Part shown: positions 1-7,217 of the stretch, one piece after another
Layout of the letters: each line of letters opens with the position of its first letter
Position numbering within the stretch: the stretch's first letter is position 1
Source of the DNA: Eubacterium sp.
GTDB taxonomy: Bacteria; Bacillota; Clostridia; Lachnospirales; Lachnospiraceae
Direction: 5' to 3'
DNA: 9,294 nt
Assembly: GCA_003520145.1 (NCBI GenBank)
Contig: DOVJ01000228.1
Coordinates: 1-9,294 of the forward strand
Position numbers and translations under genes: made by a program
The notes under the pieces: model-generated
Database searches by the model: none
What the model saw: only the letters and a program-made list of their open reading frames with translations
Told to the model about the DNA's origin: nothing

Positions 1-237
1 GGAGCTGATTTTGATCCTGAGAAGGTAGATATCTACTTCAAAAGTAGCGCAGGTTTCCTTAAGATAGTTGAGAATGGTGTTGCTACAGGTTATTCCGAAG
101 AGGAAGCTACTAAGATACTTTCGCAGAAGGAAGTAAGTGCCATCGTCGACATGAAGGAAGGCGACTACGAAGCAACTGCATGGGGTTGTGACCTCACTTT
201 TGATTATGTTAAGATCAATGCTGATTACAGAAGCTGA
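1..237 (+). CDS. argJ: ArgJ C-terminus: bifunctional glutamate N-acetyltransferase / amino-acid acetyltransferase (5' truncated by window)
   Basis: The frame is open from base 1 to a TGA at 235-237 and encodes the last 78 residues of a protein whose start lies outside the window. The tail matches the ArgJ (ornithine acetyltransferase) C-terminus: a GADFDPEKVDIYF stretch, then KIVENGV, an EATAWGCDLT motif around residues 57-66 of the fragment, and the family-typical ending DYVKINADYRS. ArgJ moves the acetyl group from N-acetylornithine to glutamate, so the acetyl group is recycled in the cytoplasmic arginine pathway; bifunctional forms also use acetyl-CoA. The N-terminal part and the autoprocessing Thr are not visible, so mono- versus bifunctionality cannot be judged. 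argB begins 19 bp downstream on the same strand, which fits an argCJBD-type operon; argC would be expected upstream. Confidence 0.93.
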   Translation, partial: GADFDPEKVDIYFKSSAGFLKIVENGVATGYSEEEATKILSQKEVSAIVDMKEGDYEATAWGCDLTFDYVKINADYRS

Positions 238-240
238 TAG

Positions 241-246
241 AAAGGA
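241..246 (+). promoter_or_regulatory. Ribosome binding site of argB
   Basis: AAAGGA lies 10 bases before the ATG at 257, just after the argJ stop. It supports starting argB at 257 rather than at an in-frame ATG at 188, which would lie inside argJ and add 23 residues unlike the family. A nearer ATG at 249 is in another frame. Confidence 0.6.
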
Positions 247-256
247 TTATGTTAAG

Positions 257-1156
257 ATGGAAGAATTAACTAGGGAACAGGCAAAAGCGGAAGTGCTCAT
301 AGAGGCATTGCCTTATATACAGAAGTTTAACAGAAAGATCATAGTTGTTAAGTACGGCGGAAGTGCTATGGTTGACGAGAATCTCAAGCGTCAGGTCATA
401 GCTGATGTAGTACTTTTAAAGCTTGTAGGCTTCAAGCCTATCATCGTACATGGCGGCGGTAAGGAAATCACAAAGTGGGCAAACAAGACCGGCATAGAGA
501 CACATTTTGTCAATGGTCTTCGTTATACCGATGAGCCGACTATGGAGATTGCCGAGATGGTTCTCAATAAGGTTAACAAGTCTCTTGTGAATATGATATC
601 GGAGCTTGGTGTTAAGGCTGTCGGTGTGAGTGGCAAGGACGGCGCTATGTTAAAGTGTGTGAAGAAGTATTCTAACGGTGAAGATATAGGTTATGTGGGA
701 GATATCAAGGAAGTTGATACAACGCTCATCATGAAACTTCTTGAGAATGATTTCCTTCCGGTTATCGCACCTATAGGTATCGATAGCGAATTCAACACTT
801 ATAATATCAACGCTGACGATGCTGCATGTGCTATAGCAAGGGGCGTTAAGGCTGAAAAGCTTGCTTTCCTCACTGATATAGAGGGCGTATATAAGGATCC
901 TGCAGATAAGTCTACTCTTATATCTGAGCTTACTATAGATGAGGCAAGAGAACTCATCGGTACAGGCTTTATAGGCGGCGGTATGCTTCCTAAGCTTAAC
1001 AACTGTATCGAAGCAATCGAGAATGGTGTTAACAGAGTGCATATCCTTGATGGAAGAAGAGCACATTGCCTTCTTCTTGAGATATTTACCAATAAGGGTA
1101 TCGGAACTGCTATATTGAACAATGATGCTGAGAGGTATTACAATGGAGACAAGTAA
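257..1156 (+). CDS. argB: Acetylglutamate kinase
   Basis: ArgB phosphorylates N-acetylglutamate with ATP, the second committed step of arginine synthesis, in the cytoplasm. From the ATG at 257 the protein has 299 residues, the usual family length. It shows the amino-acid-kinase fold signatures in order: KYGGSA (32-37) for phosphate binding, IVHGGGKEI (63-71) for acetylglutamate, R89 in GLRYTDE, GVSGKDG (123-129), NINADDAA (183-190), LTDIEGVY (205-212) and GGGMLPKL (240-247). About 25 residues precede the first strand (EELTREQAKAEVLIEALPYI); this resembles the extra N-terminal helix of arginine-inhibited acetylglutamate kinases. Feedback inhibition would suit an ArgJ cyclic pathway, where this is the usual control point, but that is inference. 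Its last 14 bases overlap the start of argD. Confidence 0.97.
   Translation: MEELTREQAKAEVLIEALPYIQKFNRKIIVVKYGGSAMVDENLKRQVIADVVLLKLVGFKPIIVHGGGKEITKWANKTGIETHFVNGLRYTDEPTMEIAEMVLNKVNKSLVNMISELGVKAVGVSGKDGAMLKCVKKYSNGEDIGYVGDIKEVDTTLIMKLLENDFLPVIAPIGIDSEFNTYNINADDAACAIARGVKAEKLAFLTDIEGVYKDPADKSTLISELTIDEARELIGTGFIGGGMLPKLNNCIEAIENGVNRVHILDGRRAHCLLLEIFTNKGIGTAILNNDAERYYNGDK
1131..1135 (+). promoter_or_regulatory. Ribosome binding site of argD inside the end of argB
   Basis: AGAGG sits 7 bases before the ATG at 1143, within the last codons of argB. It favours 1143 as the argD start over the upstream in-frame ATGs at 1122 and 1125, which would lengthen the overlap with argB and add residues not seen in the family. 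Confidence 0.6.
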
Positions 1157-2330
1157 GATTATAGATATGGCTGAAAAGTCGCTCATACATACCTATAACC
1201 GTTATCAGATAGTATTTGATCACGGTGATGGAGTTCATCTGTATGACAACGATGGCAAGAGTTATCTGGATTTTTGTGCAGGTATAGCTGTATTTGCACT
1301 TGGTTATAACAATAAGTACTTTAATGATGCTATTAAGGCTCAGGTTGACAAGATCATACACACATCTAATTACTTTTATTCGCTTCCTATGGCTAATGCC
1401 GCAAGGCGCATAACTGCTGCGGCTCATATGGATAAGATATTCTTTACCAATTCGGGTACAGAGGCTATAGAAGGTGCTTTGAAGGTTGCTAAGAAGTTTG
1501 GCTTTTTAAGAGATAATACGCATGATCATGAGGTTATCGCTATGAGCTCTTCTTTCCACGGAAGAAGTATGGGCGCTTTGTCAGTTACTGCTAATCATAA
1601 GTATCAGGATCCTTTTGGTCCATTGATTCCTGGTATAAGATTTGCCACATACAATGACCTTGACAGTGTGAAGGCTTTGATCAGCGATAAGACCTGCGCG
1701 ATAATCATGGAGACTATTCAGGGTGAAGGCGGCATAACACCTGCAACACCTGAGTTCATAGAGGGCGTTCGCAAGCTTTGCGATGATAATAATCTTCTTA
1801 TGATACTCGATGAGATACAGTGCGGTATGGGACGTACAGGTAAGATGTTTGCTTATGATCAGTACGGAGTTCTTCCTGATGTTGTTACTGTTGCTAAGGC
1901 TATCGGATGTGGTGTTCCTCTTGGCGGCTTCATGGTAAGAGGTAAGGCGCGTGATGTGCTTGTAGCAGGAGATCATGGTTCAACATATGGTGGTAATCCA
2001 CTTGCAACTGCTGCTTGCAATGCTGTTCTTGATCAGTATGAGGAACTTGATCTTCTTAATCACGTAGAAAAAGTCGGATCATATATGTATGATAAACTTG
2101 AAGAATTGAAGAATTCTAAGTCGTGTATCAAGGACCACAGAGGTATGGGACTTATCCAGGGCATCGAATTAAGTGAAGATGTAACTGCTGGTGATGTGGT
2201 TAAGAAAGCCATGGATAAGGGACTGATACTTATAACAGCAGCTAAGAATGTCATCAGATTCTTACCACCTCTTGTTATAACAGAGGCTGATGTGGATTCT
2301 ATGATCGATATAATTAAGGATTGTTTATGA
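1143..2330 (+). CDS. argD: Acetylornithine aminotransferase (PLP class-III)
   Basis: ArgD transfers an amino group from glutamate to N-acetylglutamate semialdehyde, giving N-acetylornithine for ArgJ. The 395-residue product is normal length and carries the class-III transaminase signatures: NSGTEAIEGALKVAKKF (103-119) for PLP phosphate binding, FHGRSMGALS (138-147), ILDEIQCGMGRTG (221-233) with D223 expected to contact the pyridine nitrogen, TVAKAIGCGVPLGG (249-262) with K252 the Schiff-base lysine, and GSTYGGNPLA (279-288). Ornithine and 4-aminobutyrate aminotransferases belong to the same class, but position directly after argJ-argB makes acetylornithine the clear assignment. Its start overlaps argB by 14 bp, and its TGA overlaps the next ATG as ATGA, so translation is probably coupled on both sides. 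Confidence 0.96.
   Translation: METSKIIDMAEKSLIHTYNRYQIVFDHGDGVHLYDNDGKSYLDFCAGIAVFALGYNNKYFNDAIKAQVDKIIHTSNYFYSLPMANAARRITAAAHMDKIFFTNSGTEAIEGALKVAKKFGFLRDNTHDHEVIAMSSSFHGRSMGALSVTANHKYQDPFGPLIPGIRFATYNDLDSVKALISDKTCAIIMETIQGEGGITPATPEFIEGVRKLCDDNNLLMILDEIQCGMGRTGKMFAYDQYGVLPDVVTVAKAIGCGVPLGGFMVRGKARDVLVAGDHGSTYGGNPLATAACNAVLDQYEELDLLNHVEKVGSYMYDKLEELKNSKSCIKDHRGMGLIQGIELSEDVTAGDVVKKAMDKGLILITAAKNVIRFLPPLVITEADVDSMIDIIKDCL
2316..2320 (+). promoter_or_regulatory. Ribosome binding site of the lipoprotein gene, within argD
   Basis: AAGGA ends 6 bases before the ATG at 2327. It selects that ATG, which forms an ATGA overlap with the argD stop, rather than the in-frame TTG at 2321, which falls directly after this site with no spacing. 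Confidence 0.65.
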
Positions 2331-3574
2331 ATAGAGCGTTAAGATTATTTCTCTTATTTCTCTGCCTTTTTTGTATGACTTCTTGTAAATCCAAGAAAAC
2401 TGAGAAAACAAAAGAATCGGTGAAGGTTGATCTATATGACAAATACGACGAGAAGAAGAATTATTCTCTCAACCTATATTGTGACAATAATTCTATGATT
2501 TCACATCTGAACGCGGCGGTTGAACGCTTTAACAAGACTCATCCGAATGTTAAAGTCAGCGTGAATTACCTTAAGAACACCAGCTTTGTCGAGAGTGTTA
2601 TCAACAGTAATTCTAGTAAAGAAATCATAGATATATATGTCATGAGTACCGAGAACCTTGAGAAAGCCTATATGGGCGGAGTAGTGACAGAAGTTACCGG
2701 CGAGTTCTTCACTAAGGAGAACTTTTCGTCAAATGCGCTTGAAGCATGTACATATAAGAATAAGCTTTATGCGTATCCATACGCTTTTGATACATGCGTT
2801 ATGGTCTGCAATAAGAATATAAGTGATAAGGTACCGAAAACCTATAGCGAGATGGAGGATATATCTTCGAACATAGAGATAGGTGAAGGTGTTGTGCTTG
2901 ATCAGATATTCTTCTGGGATCTGAATGATATATATGCAGATTACAGCTTTATAGGTTCTGATGTTTCTGTGTGTGGAAAGAGTGGCGCGGACAGAAAAAG
3001 TATCAGCTTTAAGAATGAAAAGTCAAAGGCTGGACTTGAAACTATGAAAGAGGTTGTCAGATTCTTCAACATAAAGCGTGATACTGTTAAGGATAAGACT
3101 TCCGCAGAAGTATTCTTAGATGGCAAGATACTCTATAGTCTTGTCAGAAGTTCACAGCTTGATGAGATTGAGAGTAAGAAGGGTGAAAACTTCAAGTACA
3201 GTGTTGAACTTATACCGTCTGTTGAAACTGGAGGAAGTGCTTCTTCTCTTGCAGATACATATTGCGTATGCGTTAATCCTTTTTCAAAAAGTGTTGGTGC
3301 TTCGTGTGAGCTTGCAAAATTCCTCTCATATGAGGATGCTTCTAACATAGCCACTGAAACTGAATATTACAGTGCAAGGCTGGTTGAAGGCGCTGAAAGT
3401 AATATAGCCAATATATATAAGTCTTATGAGAATTCTACGCTTAAGATCAGACTTATGGATGTGGCGGATTTTTATCTTAGACTGGATATCTTCTTCGAGA
3501 ATATACTTGATGGAGATGATATAGATACTAAACTTGATGAGATAGAGGCTTATCTTAAGAGATTATTCAAATAG
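2327..3574 (+). CDS. Extracellular solute-binding lipoprotein (ABC-type, family 1-like)
   Basis: A 415-residue protein with a short lipoprotein signal: basic MNRALR, a hydrophobic stretch 7-17, then MTSC with C20 as the likely lipidated cysteine, followed by a Lys/Glu-rich linker (about 21-45). The mature part resembles family-1 solute-binding proteins: AVERFNKTHPNVKVSV (about 67-82) is the usual first-lobe opening, and KLYAYPYAFDTCVMVCNK (about 145-162) matches the common LYGLPYA...YNK hinge region. It would sit on the outer face of the membrane and bind a ligand for an ABC importer. No permease or ATPase gene lies nearby, so ligand and partner are unknown; carbohydrate is the family default and amino acid or peptide is possible. 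It is joined to argD by an ATGA overlap, and the methyltransferase gene begins 8 bp after its stop. Family call fairly sure, function open. Confidence 0.8.
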   Translation: MNRALRLFLLFLCLFCMTSCKSKKTEKTKESVKVDLYDKYDEKKNYSLNLYCDNNSMISHLNAAVERFNKTHPNVKVSVNYLKNTSFVESVINSNSSKEIIDIYVMSTENLEKAYMGGVVTEVTGEFFTKENFSSNALEACTYKNKLYAYPYAFDTCVMVCNKNISDKVPKTYSEMEDISSNIEIGEGVVLDQIFFWDLNDIYADYSFIGSDVSVCGKSGADRKSISFKNEKSKAGLETMKEVVRFFNIKRDTVKDKTSAEVFLDGKILYSLVRSSQLDEIESKKGENFKYSVELIPSVETGGSASSLADTYCVCVNPFSKSVGASCELAKFLSYEDASNIATETEYYSARLVEGAESNIANIYKSYENSTLKIRLMDVADFYLRLDIFFENILDGDDIDTKLDEIEAYLKRLFK

Positions 3575-3582
3575 GTGAGATA

Positions 3583-4782
3583 ATGATGAAACAGGTATTT
3601 ATAAAAAAAGGCGCTGGCAGGCAGTTTAAGGCTGGTGGCAGTTGGATATATGATAATGAGATAGAAAGAATCGAAGATGGTGTGACTGACGGTGATATAG
3701 TTGAAGTCCATGATTTTGATGATTATTTTCTTGGCTATGGTTATATCAACAGAAAGTCTGTCATAACCATAAGAATCATGTCGAAGCATAAGGATGTACC
3801 TGTTGATGAAGCACTTATTGAGAGAAGATGCAAGGATGCCTATGAGTATAGAAAAAAGGTTGTGGATCTTAACTGCTGCAGACTTATATTCGGAGAAGCG
3901 GATTTTCTGCCTGGTATAGTGGTTGATAAGTATTCTGATTGCCTTGTTGTACAGTCCCTCACACTTGGAATAGAACGTTTTAAGCTTATGATTGTTGATA
4001 AGCTAAAGAGTATTCTTGCAGAAGATGACATCACTATCAAGGGTGTCTATGAAAGAAGTGATAATAAGGAACGTACCTTAGAAGGTATGCCTATGGTTAA
4101 GGACTTCATAGGTGAACCTTTTGATACTAAAGTCAATATAATCGAGAATGGCGTTAAGTATTATGTAGATGTTGCAGACGGACAGAAGACAGGATTCTTC
4201 CTTGATCAGAAGTATAATCGTCTTGCAATACATCCTTTTTCAAAGGGAGCTAAGGTTTTGGACTGCTTTACACATACAGGTTCATTTGCTCTTAATGCGG
4301 CTTTCGCGGGGGCAAAGCATGTTACGGCTGTAGATGCGTCTGATACCGCCATAGAGATGGCAAAAGCCAACGCTGTACTGAACGGTTTTGAAGACCGTAT
4401 GGACTTCATATGTGAGGATGTGTTCGAGTTGTTGCCAAGACTGTACGAAGAGAAGGAGACCTATGACCTTGTCATCCTTGATCCACCTGCATTTACAAAG
4501 TCGAGGAAGTCGGTTAAGAATGCTACTAACGGATACAGGGATATCAACATAAGAGGCATGAAGCTTGTCAAGAATGGTGGTTTTCTTGCTACATGTTCAT
4601 GCTCGCACTTCATGACACCTGAGCTTTTTACTAATATGCTCATGCAGGCTGCTAAGAGTGCTCATAAGAGACTTCGTCAGGTAGAGTACAGAACTCAGTC
4701 GAGTGATCATCCGATATTGTGGTCTAACGACGAATCGCTGTATCTTAAGTTTTATATATTTCAGGTAGTTGATGAGATATAA
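3583..4782 (+). CDS. Class I SAM-dependent 23S rRNA methyltransferase, RlmI-like
   Basis: A 399-residue protein with RlmI (YccW) architecture: an N-terminal PUA-like RNA-binding domain (about 1-75, beginning FIKKGAGRQFKAGGSWIY), a central linker domain with GFFLDQKYNR (204-213), and a C-terminal Rossmann methyltransferase. Motif I is LDCFTHTGSF (226-235), the acidic SAM-ribose residue is D251 in TAVDAS, motif IV is DPPAF (300-304), and ATCSCSHFM (336-344) carries the cysteines aligned with the RlmI catalytic region. E. coli RlmI makes m5C1962 in 23S rRNA. Some Gram-positive relatives are reported to make m7G instead, so the target base is uncertain and no symbol is given. Two adjacent ATGs (3583, 3586) follow an AGGTGAG site at 3573-3579; 3586 has the better spacing. 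folC begins 15 bp downstream. Confidence 0.88.
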   Translation: MMKQVFIKKGAGRQFKAGGSWIYDNEIERIEDGVTDGDIVEVHDFDDYFLGYGYINRKSVITIRIMSKHKDVPVDEALIERRCKDAYEYRKKVVDLNCCRLIFGEADFLPGIVVDKYSDCLVVQSLTLGIERFKLMIVDKLKSILAEDDITIKGVYERSDNKERTLEGMPMVKDFIGEPFDTKVNIIENGVKYYVDVADGQKTGFFLDQKYNRLAIHPFSKGAKVLDCFTHTGSFALNAAFAGAKHVTAVDASDTAIEMAKANAVLNGFEDRMDFICEDVFELLPRLYEEKETYDLVILDPPAFTKSRKSVKNATNGYRDINIRGMKLVKNGGFLATCSCSHFMTPELFTNMLMQAAKSAHKRLRQVEYRTQSSDHPILWSNDESLYLKFYIFQVVDEI

Positions 4783-4783
4783 G

Positions 4784-4789
4784 AAGAGG
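4784..4789 (+). promoter_or_regulatory. Ribosome binding site of folC
   Basis: AAGAGG lies 8 bases before the ATG at 4798, in the 15-bp gap after the methyltransferase stop. No promoter or terminator is evident in this gap, so folC is probably read from the upstream arg transcript. Confidence 0.55.
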
Positions 4790-4797
4790 TTCAGGGT

Positions 4798-5955
4798 ATG
4801 AATTACAGTGAAGCGCGTGAGTTTCTTGCGAGTTTACAGCAGGCAAAGGGCATGATATTCGATCTTGAGCCTGTGAAGAAGGCTTATGACAGCATAGGAT
4901 ATGATATTAAGACTATTCAGGTTGCCGGTACCAACGGTAAGGGCAGTGTGGCCACGATGATTGCCAATATCCTTACAGAGAGTGGATACAGAGTCGGTTT
5001 GTACACATCGCCTTCCATAGTTGATCCTCTTGATATAATAAAAGTGGATGGTAGAGAGATCTCTAAGGAGGATTATGCAAGGCTTGTTACTGCATATTCT
5101 GATAAGGGACTCACAGCATTTGAGATAGAGACTTGCGTGGCATGGAGCTACTTTAAGGAACAATCATGTGATGTATGTGTCACAGAGTGCGGTCTTGGTG
5201 GAAAGTCGGATGCTACGAATGTAGTAATGACTACAGTTATGAGTATCATAACAAGTATAGGCTATGATCATATGGCTATACTTGGAGATACATTAGAGAA
5301 GATTGCGAGAGAAAAAGCAGGTATCATAAAGCCGGGTACTTATGTATATAGCACTTCGACCAATCGCGCGGTTGACACAGTTATAGAGGGTGTTGCTAAG
5401 GATAATTCTGCAGTCTGCCGTATGGTTAAGAGTGATTCTTCTGATTATGCCAAGAAGAACATAGATCTTGTTATAGCTTCAGCAGAAGGACTTAAGAAGC
5501 TTTTTGGCAAAGTGGATGATGATGCTGTCACAAGAGGTATCAGGAATACGTATATGCCTTGCAGATATGATATGATATCTACTGATCCTGTGGTGATACT
5601 TGATGGTGCTCATAACAGACCTGCGATTGATGCGCTTTGTAAGCGCCTTAAGGCGGATTCTTACAAGGATATAAGCTTTGTTATCGGGGTATTCGCTGAT
5701 AAGGATTACGATTATATCATAGATACTACGTTGCCACTTGCTTATGAATACATATGTGTGGATGCTGTAGGGGCAAGAAACCTAGGAGGCGAAAAGCTTC
5801 TTCGCGCGATCAAAGATAAAGGTTTTGAGAGAGTTAGTTACATATCTTCTTATGAAGAATTATGCGATAAGATGAAGAACGAAAAGAGGACTTATGTGGT
5901 TACTGGGTCTCTTTCATATCTTGGTCAAATCAAAAAAATATATGCCGGAGGTTAG
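4798..5955 (+). CDS. folC: Dihydrofolate synthase / folylpolyglutamate synthase (short, divergent FolC)
   Basis: FolC ligates glutamate to dihydropteroate, then extends the glutamate tail of folates, using ATP. The Mur-ligase-type signatures are present: P-loop GTNGKGS (44-50), ECGLGGKSDATNV (130-142), SIGYDHMAILGDT (153-165), REKAGIIKPG (171-180) with K173 matching the lysine that is carbamylated in FolC, and VILDGAHN (266-273) opening the C-terminal domain. At 385 residues it is shorter than the usual 420-435. The loss appears to lie between about 180 and 225, where the GxHQxxNA segment is not recognisable, and the usual SPHLxxFNERI loop reads SPSIVDPLDIIKV (71-83). The start has a good RBS; the last codons contain the GGAGG used by the next gene. 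With folP and folB-folK downstream, a dihydrofolate synthase role is likely; polyglutamylation is less certain. Confidence 0.9.
   Translation: MNYSEAREFLASLQQAKGMIFDLEPVKKAYDSIGYDIKTIQVAGTNGKGSVATMIANILTESGYRVGLYTSPSIVDPLDIIKVDGREISKEDYARLVTAYSDKGLTAFEIETCVAWSYFKEQSCDVCVTECGLGGKSDATNVVMTTVMSIITSIGYDHMAILGDTLEKIAREKAGIIKPGTYVYSTSTNRAVDTVIEGVAKDNSAVCRMVKSDSSDYAKKNIDLVIASAEGLKKLFGKVDDDAVTRGIRNTYMPCRYDMISTDPVVILDGAHNRPAIDALCKRLKADSYKDISFVIGVFADKDYDYIIDTTLPLAYEYICVDAVGARNLGGEKLLRAIKDKGFERVSYISSYEELCDKMKNEKRTYVVTGSLSYLGQIKKIYAGG
5947..5951 (+). promoter_or_regulatory. Ribosome binding site of the HD-domain gene
   Basis: GGAGG lies inside the last codons of folC, 5 bases before the ATG at 5957. It rules out an in-frame ATG at 5894, which is deep inside folC and has no such site. 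Confidence 0.65.
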
Positions 5956-5956
5956 T

Positions 5957-6439
5957 ATGGATCTTACAAATCAGCTCGTAGAGCATGAAGAATACAAGAG
6001 ACTTGTTGGAACACTTGAAGCTGAGGAAGCAGATAGAAAGTTTTGCAAGCATGATTTTGCGCATTTTTTAAATGTAGCGAGAATAGCTTACATAGAGAAT
6101 CTAGAGAGAGGTCTTGGCATCTCTAAGGACCTTATATATACAGCAGCACTTTTGCATGATATCGGAAGATGCAGTGAATTCGAAGAGTTTACTAATCATG
6201 ATGAGGCAGGCGCTTATGTTGCAAGGAAGATACTCGGAGACCTTCAGGTTGATGATGATATAATCAATTATGTTGCTGATGCTATATTTAATCACGGCAA
6301 TAAGTATATCGCAGATTATGATGATATATCCGGACTTATGTACAGGGCTGATAAGAAGAGCAGACTCTGTGAGATGTGCGATGCTTATGATGAGTGTAAC
6401 TGGCCAGAGGATAGAAAAAACAGGAGGATCATGTCATAA
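5957..6439 (+). CDS. HD-domain metal-dependent hydrolase of the folate cluster
   Basis: A 160-residue cytoplasmic protein of the HD phosphohydrolase superfamily. Likely metal ligands are H32 or H36 in CKHDFAHF, H67-D68 in ALLHDIGR, the NHDEAGA segment (80-86), H113 in IFNHGN and D132 in YRADKKSR. After the last Asp comes a cysteine cluster, RLCEMCDAYDECNW (136-149), spaced C-x2-C-x5-C; it may bind a second metal, or be structural. Similar small HD proteins, as I recall, occur beside folE or folP in other Clostridia and share a DKxSRxCxxC...CNW tail. HD enzymes typically cleave phosphate esters of nucleotides, so dephosphorylation of dihydroneopterin phosphates is a reasonable but untested guess. 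The start is 1 bp after the folC stop; its TAA shares a base with the folP ATG (TAATG), so the gene is tightly built into the folate operon. Confidence 0.85.
   Translation: MDLTNQLVEHEEYKRLVGTLEAEEADRKFCKHDFAHFLNVARIAYIENLERGLGISKDLIYTAALLHDIGRCSEFEEFTNHDEAGAYVARKILGDLQVDDDIINYVADAIFNHGNKYIADYDDISGLMYRADKKSRLCEMCDAYDECNWPEDRKNRRIMS
6422..6427 (+). promoter_or_regulatory. Ribosome binding site of folP
   Basis: AGGAGG lies inside the last codons of the HD gene, 11 bases before the ATG at 6439. The ATG at 6431 is out of frame with folP and stops after two codons. An in-frame ATG at 6448 (M4) would give a wider gap, so 6439 is preferred. Confidence 0.55.
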
Positions 6440-7209
6440 TGAAGATCATGGGTATACTTAATGTTACTCCGGATTCATTTTATGATGGCGGTAGATATAT
6501 AGATGTTGACAGCGCTTTGAAAAGAGTGGGTGTCATGCTTGAAGAAGGTGCAGAAATCATCGATGTTGGCGGAGAATCTACAAGACCTGGGTTTACGCCT
6601 GTTAGTATCGAAGAAGAGATAAGCCGTGTGTGCAGCGTTATAGAAGCTATCAAGAAGGAGTATCCTGAAGCTATAGTATCACTTGATACATATAAGCCCG
6701 ATGTTGCAAGGGAAGGTCTTAAGTCTGGAGCTGATATGATCAACGATATATGGGGCTTAAAGTGGGATCCTCGTATGGCTGGAATAATCAAGGAGTATGA
6801 CGCATCATGCATACTCATGCATAACAGAAAAGAAGCTGTATATGATGACCTAATAGAAGATATGCTTCTTGACCTTAAGGAATCGGTTGAGATTGCTAAA
6901 AAAGCCGGGATAACTGATGATAAGATCATACTTGACCCGGGAATAGGATTTGCTAAGGATACCAAACAGAATCTTCAGGTTATGAAGAATCTCAGGCGAT
7001 TCAATGAACTTGGCTATCCTATGCTTTTGGCTGCTTCGAACAAGTCCTTCATCGGCAATACCTTAGGACTTGAGAAAGATAAGAGAGTCATAGGAACATG
7101 TACAACGAGCGTACTTGCGTATCTATCAGGATATGAGTATGTAAGAGTTCATAACATAGCAGAGAATGCTCAGGCGATGAATCTTGTTGCCGCAATAATG
7201 GAGAGCTAG
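6439..7209 (+). CDS. folP: Dihydropteroate synthase
   Basis: FolP condenses 6-hydroxymethyl-dihydropterin diphosphate with p-aminobenzoate to give dihydropteroate, and is the sulfonamide target. The 256-residue TIM-barrel protein starts almost at the first conserved strand, so it lacks the N-terminal extension of the E. coli enzyme. Signatures: MGILNVTPDSF (4-14), IDVGGESTRPG (41-51), SLDTYKPDVA (81-90), MINDIWGL (100-107), CILMHNR (124-130), ILDPGIGFAKDTKQNL (164-179), NKSFIG (201-206) and VRVHNI (235-240). Two positions differ from the commonest forms: N201 replaces the Arg of SRKS, and N239 replaces the Asp of RVHD; the key Lys-Ser (202-203) and Arg-Val-His are kept. It overlaps the HD gene by one base, and folB-folK follows after 8 bp, so substrate and product enzymes are made together. 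Confidence 0.96.
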   Translation: MKIMGILNVTPDSFYDGGRYIDVDSALKRVGVMLEEGAEIIDVGGESTRPGFTPVSIEEEISRVCSVIEAIKKEYPEAIVSLDTYKPDVAREGLKSGADMINDIWGLKWDPRMAGIIKEYDASCILMHNRKEAVYDDLIEDMLLDLKESVEIAKKAGITDDKIILDPGIGFAKDTKQNLQVMKNLRRFNELGYPMLLAASNKSFIGNTLGLEKDKRVIGTCTTSVLAYLSGYEYVRVHNIAENAQAMNLVAAIMES

Positions 7210-7217
7210 ACAAATAC

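Noticed and set aside
188..256. N-terminal extension of argB from an upstream in-frame ATG
   Set aside because: It would lie inside argJ, has no ribosome binding site, and adds residues unlike ArgB; the ATG at 257 has AAAGGA upstream and gives normal length.
1122..1142. Upstream ATGs for argD
   Set aside because: They precede the AGAGG site at 1131-1135 and increase the overlap with argB; 1143 is properly spaced.
650..1186. Long - strand open frame opposite argB
   Set aside because: Cys/Ile-rich composition with no recognisable domain, fully covered by a conserved gene on the other strand.
3586..4782. Reading the methyltransferase as a folate- or arginine-linked enzyme because of its position
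   Set aside because: The PUA-like domain, DPPAF and CSCSH motifs clearly indicate an rRNA base methyltransferase; the position reflects operon packing.
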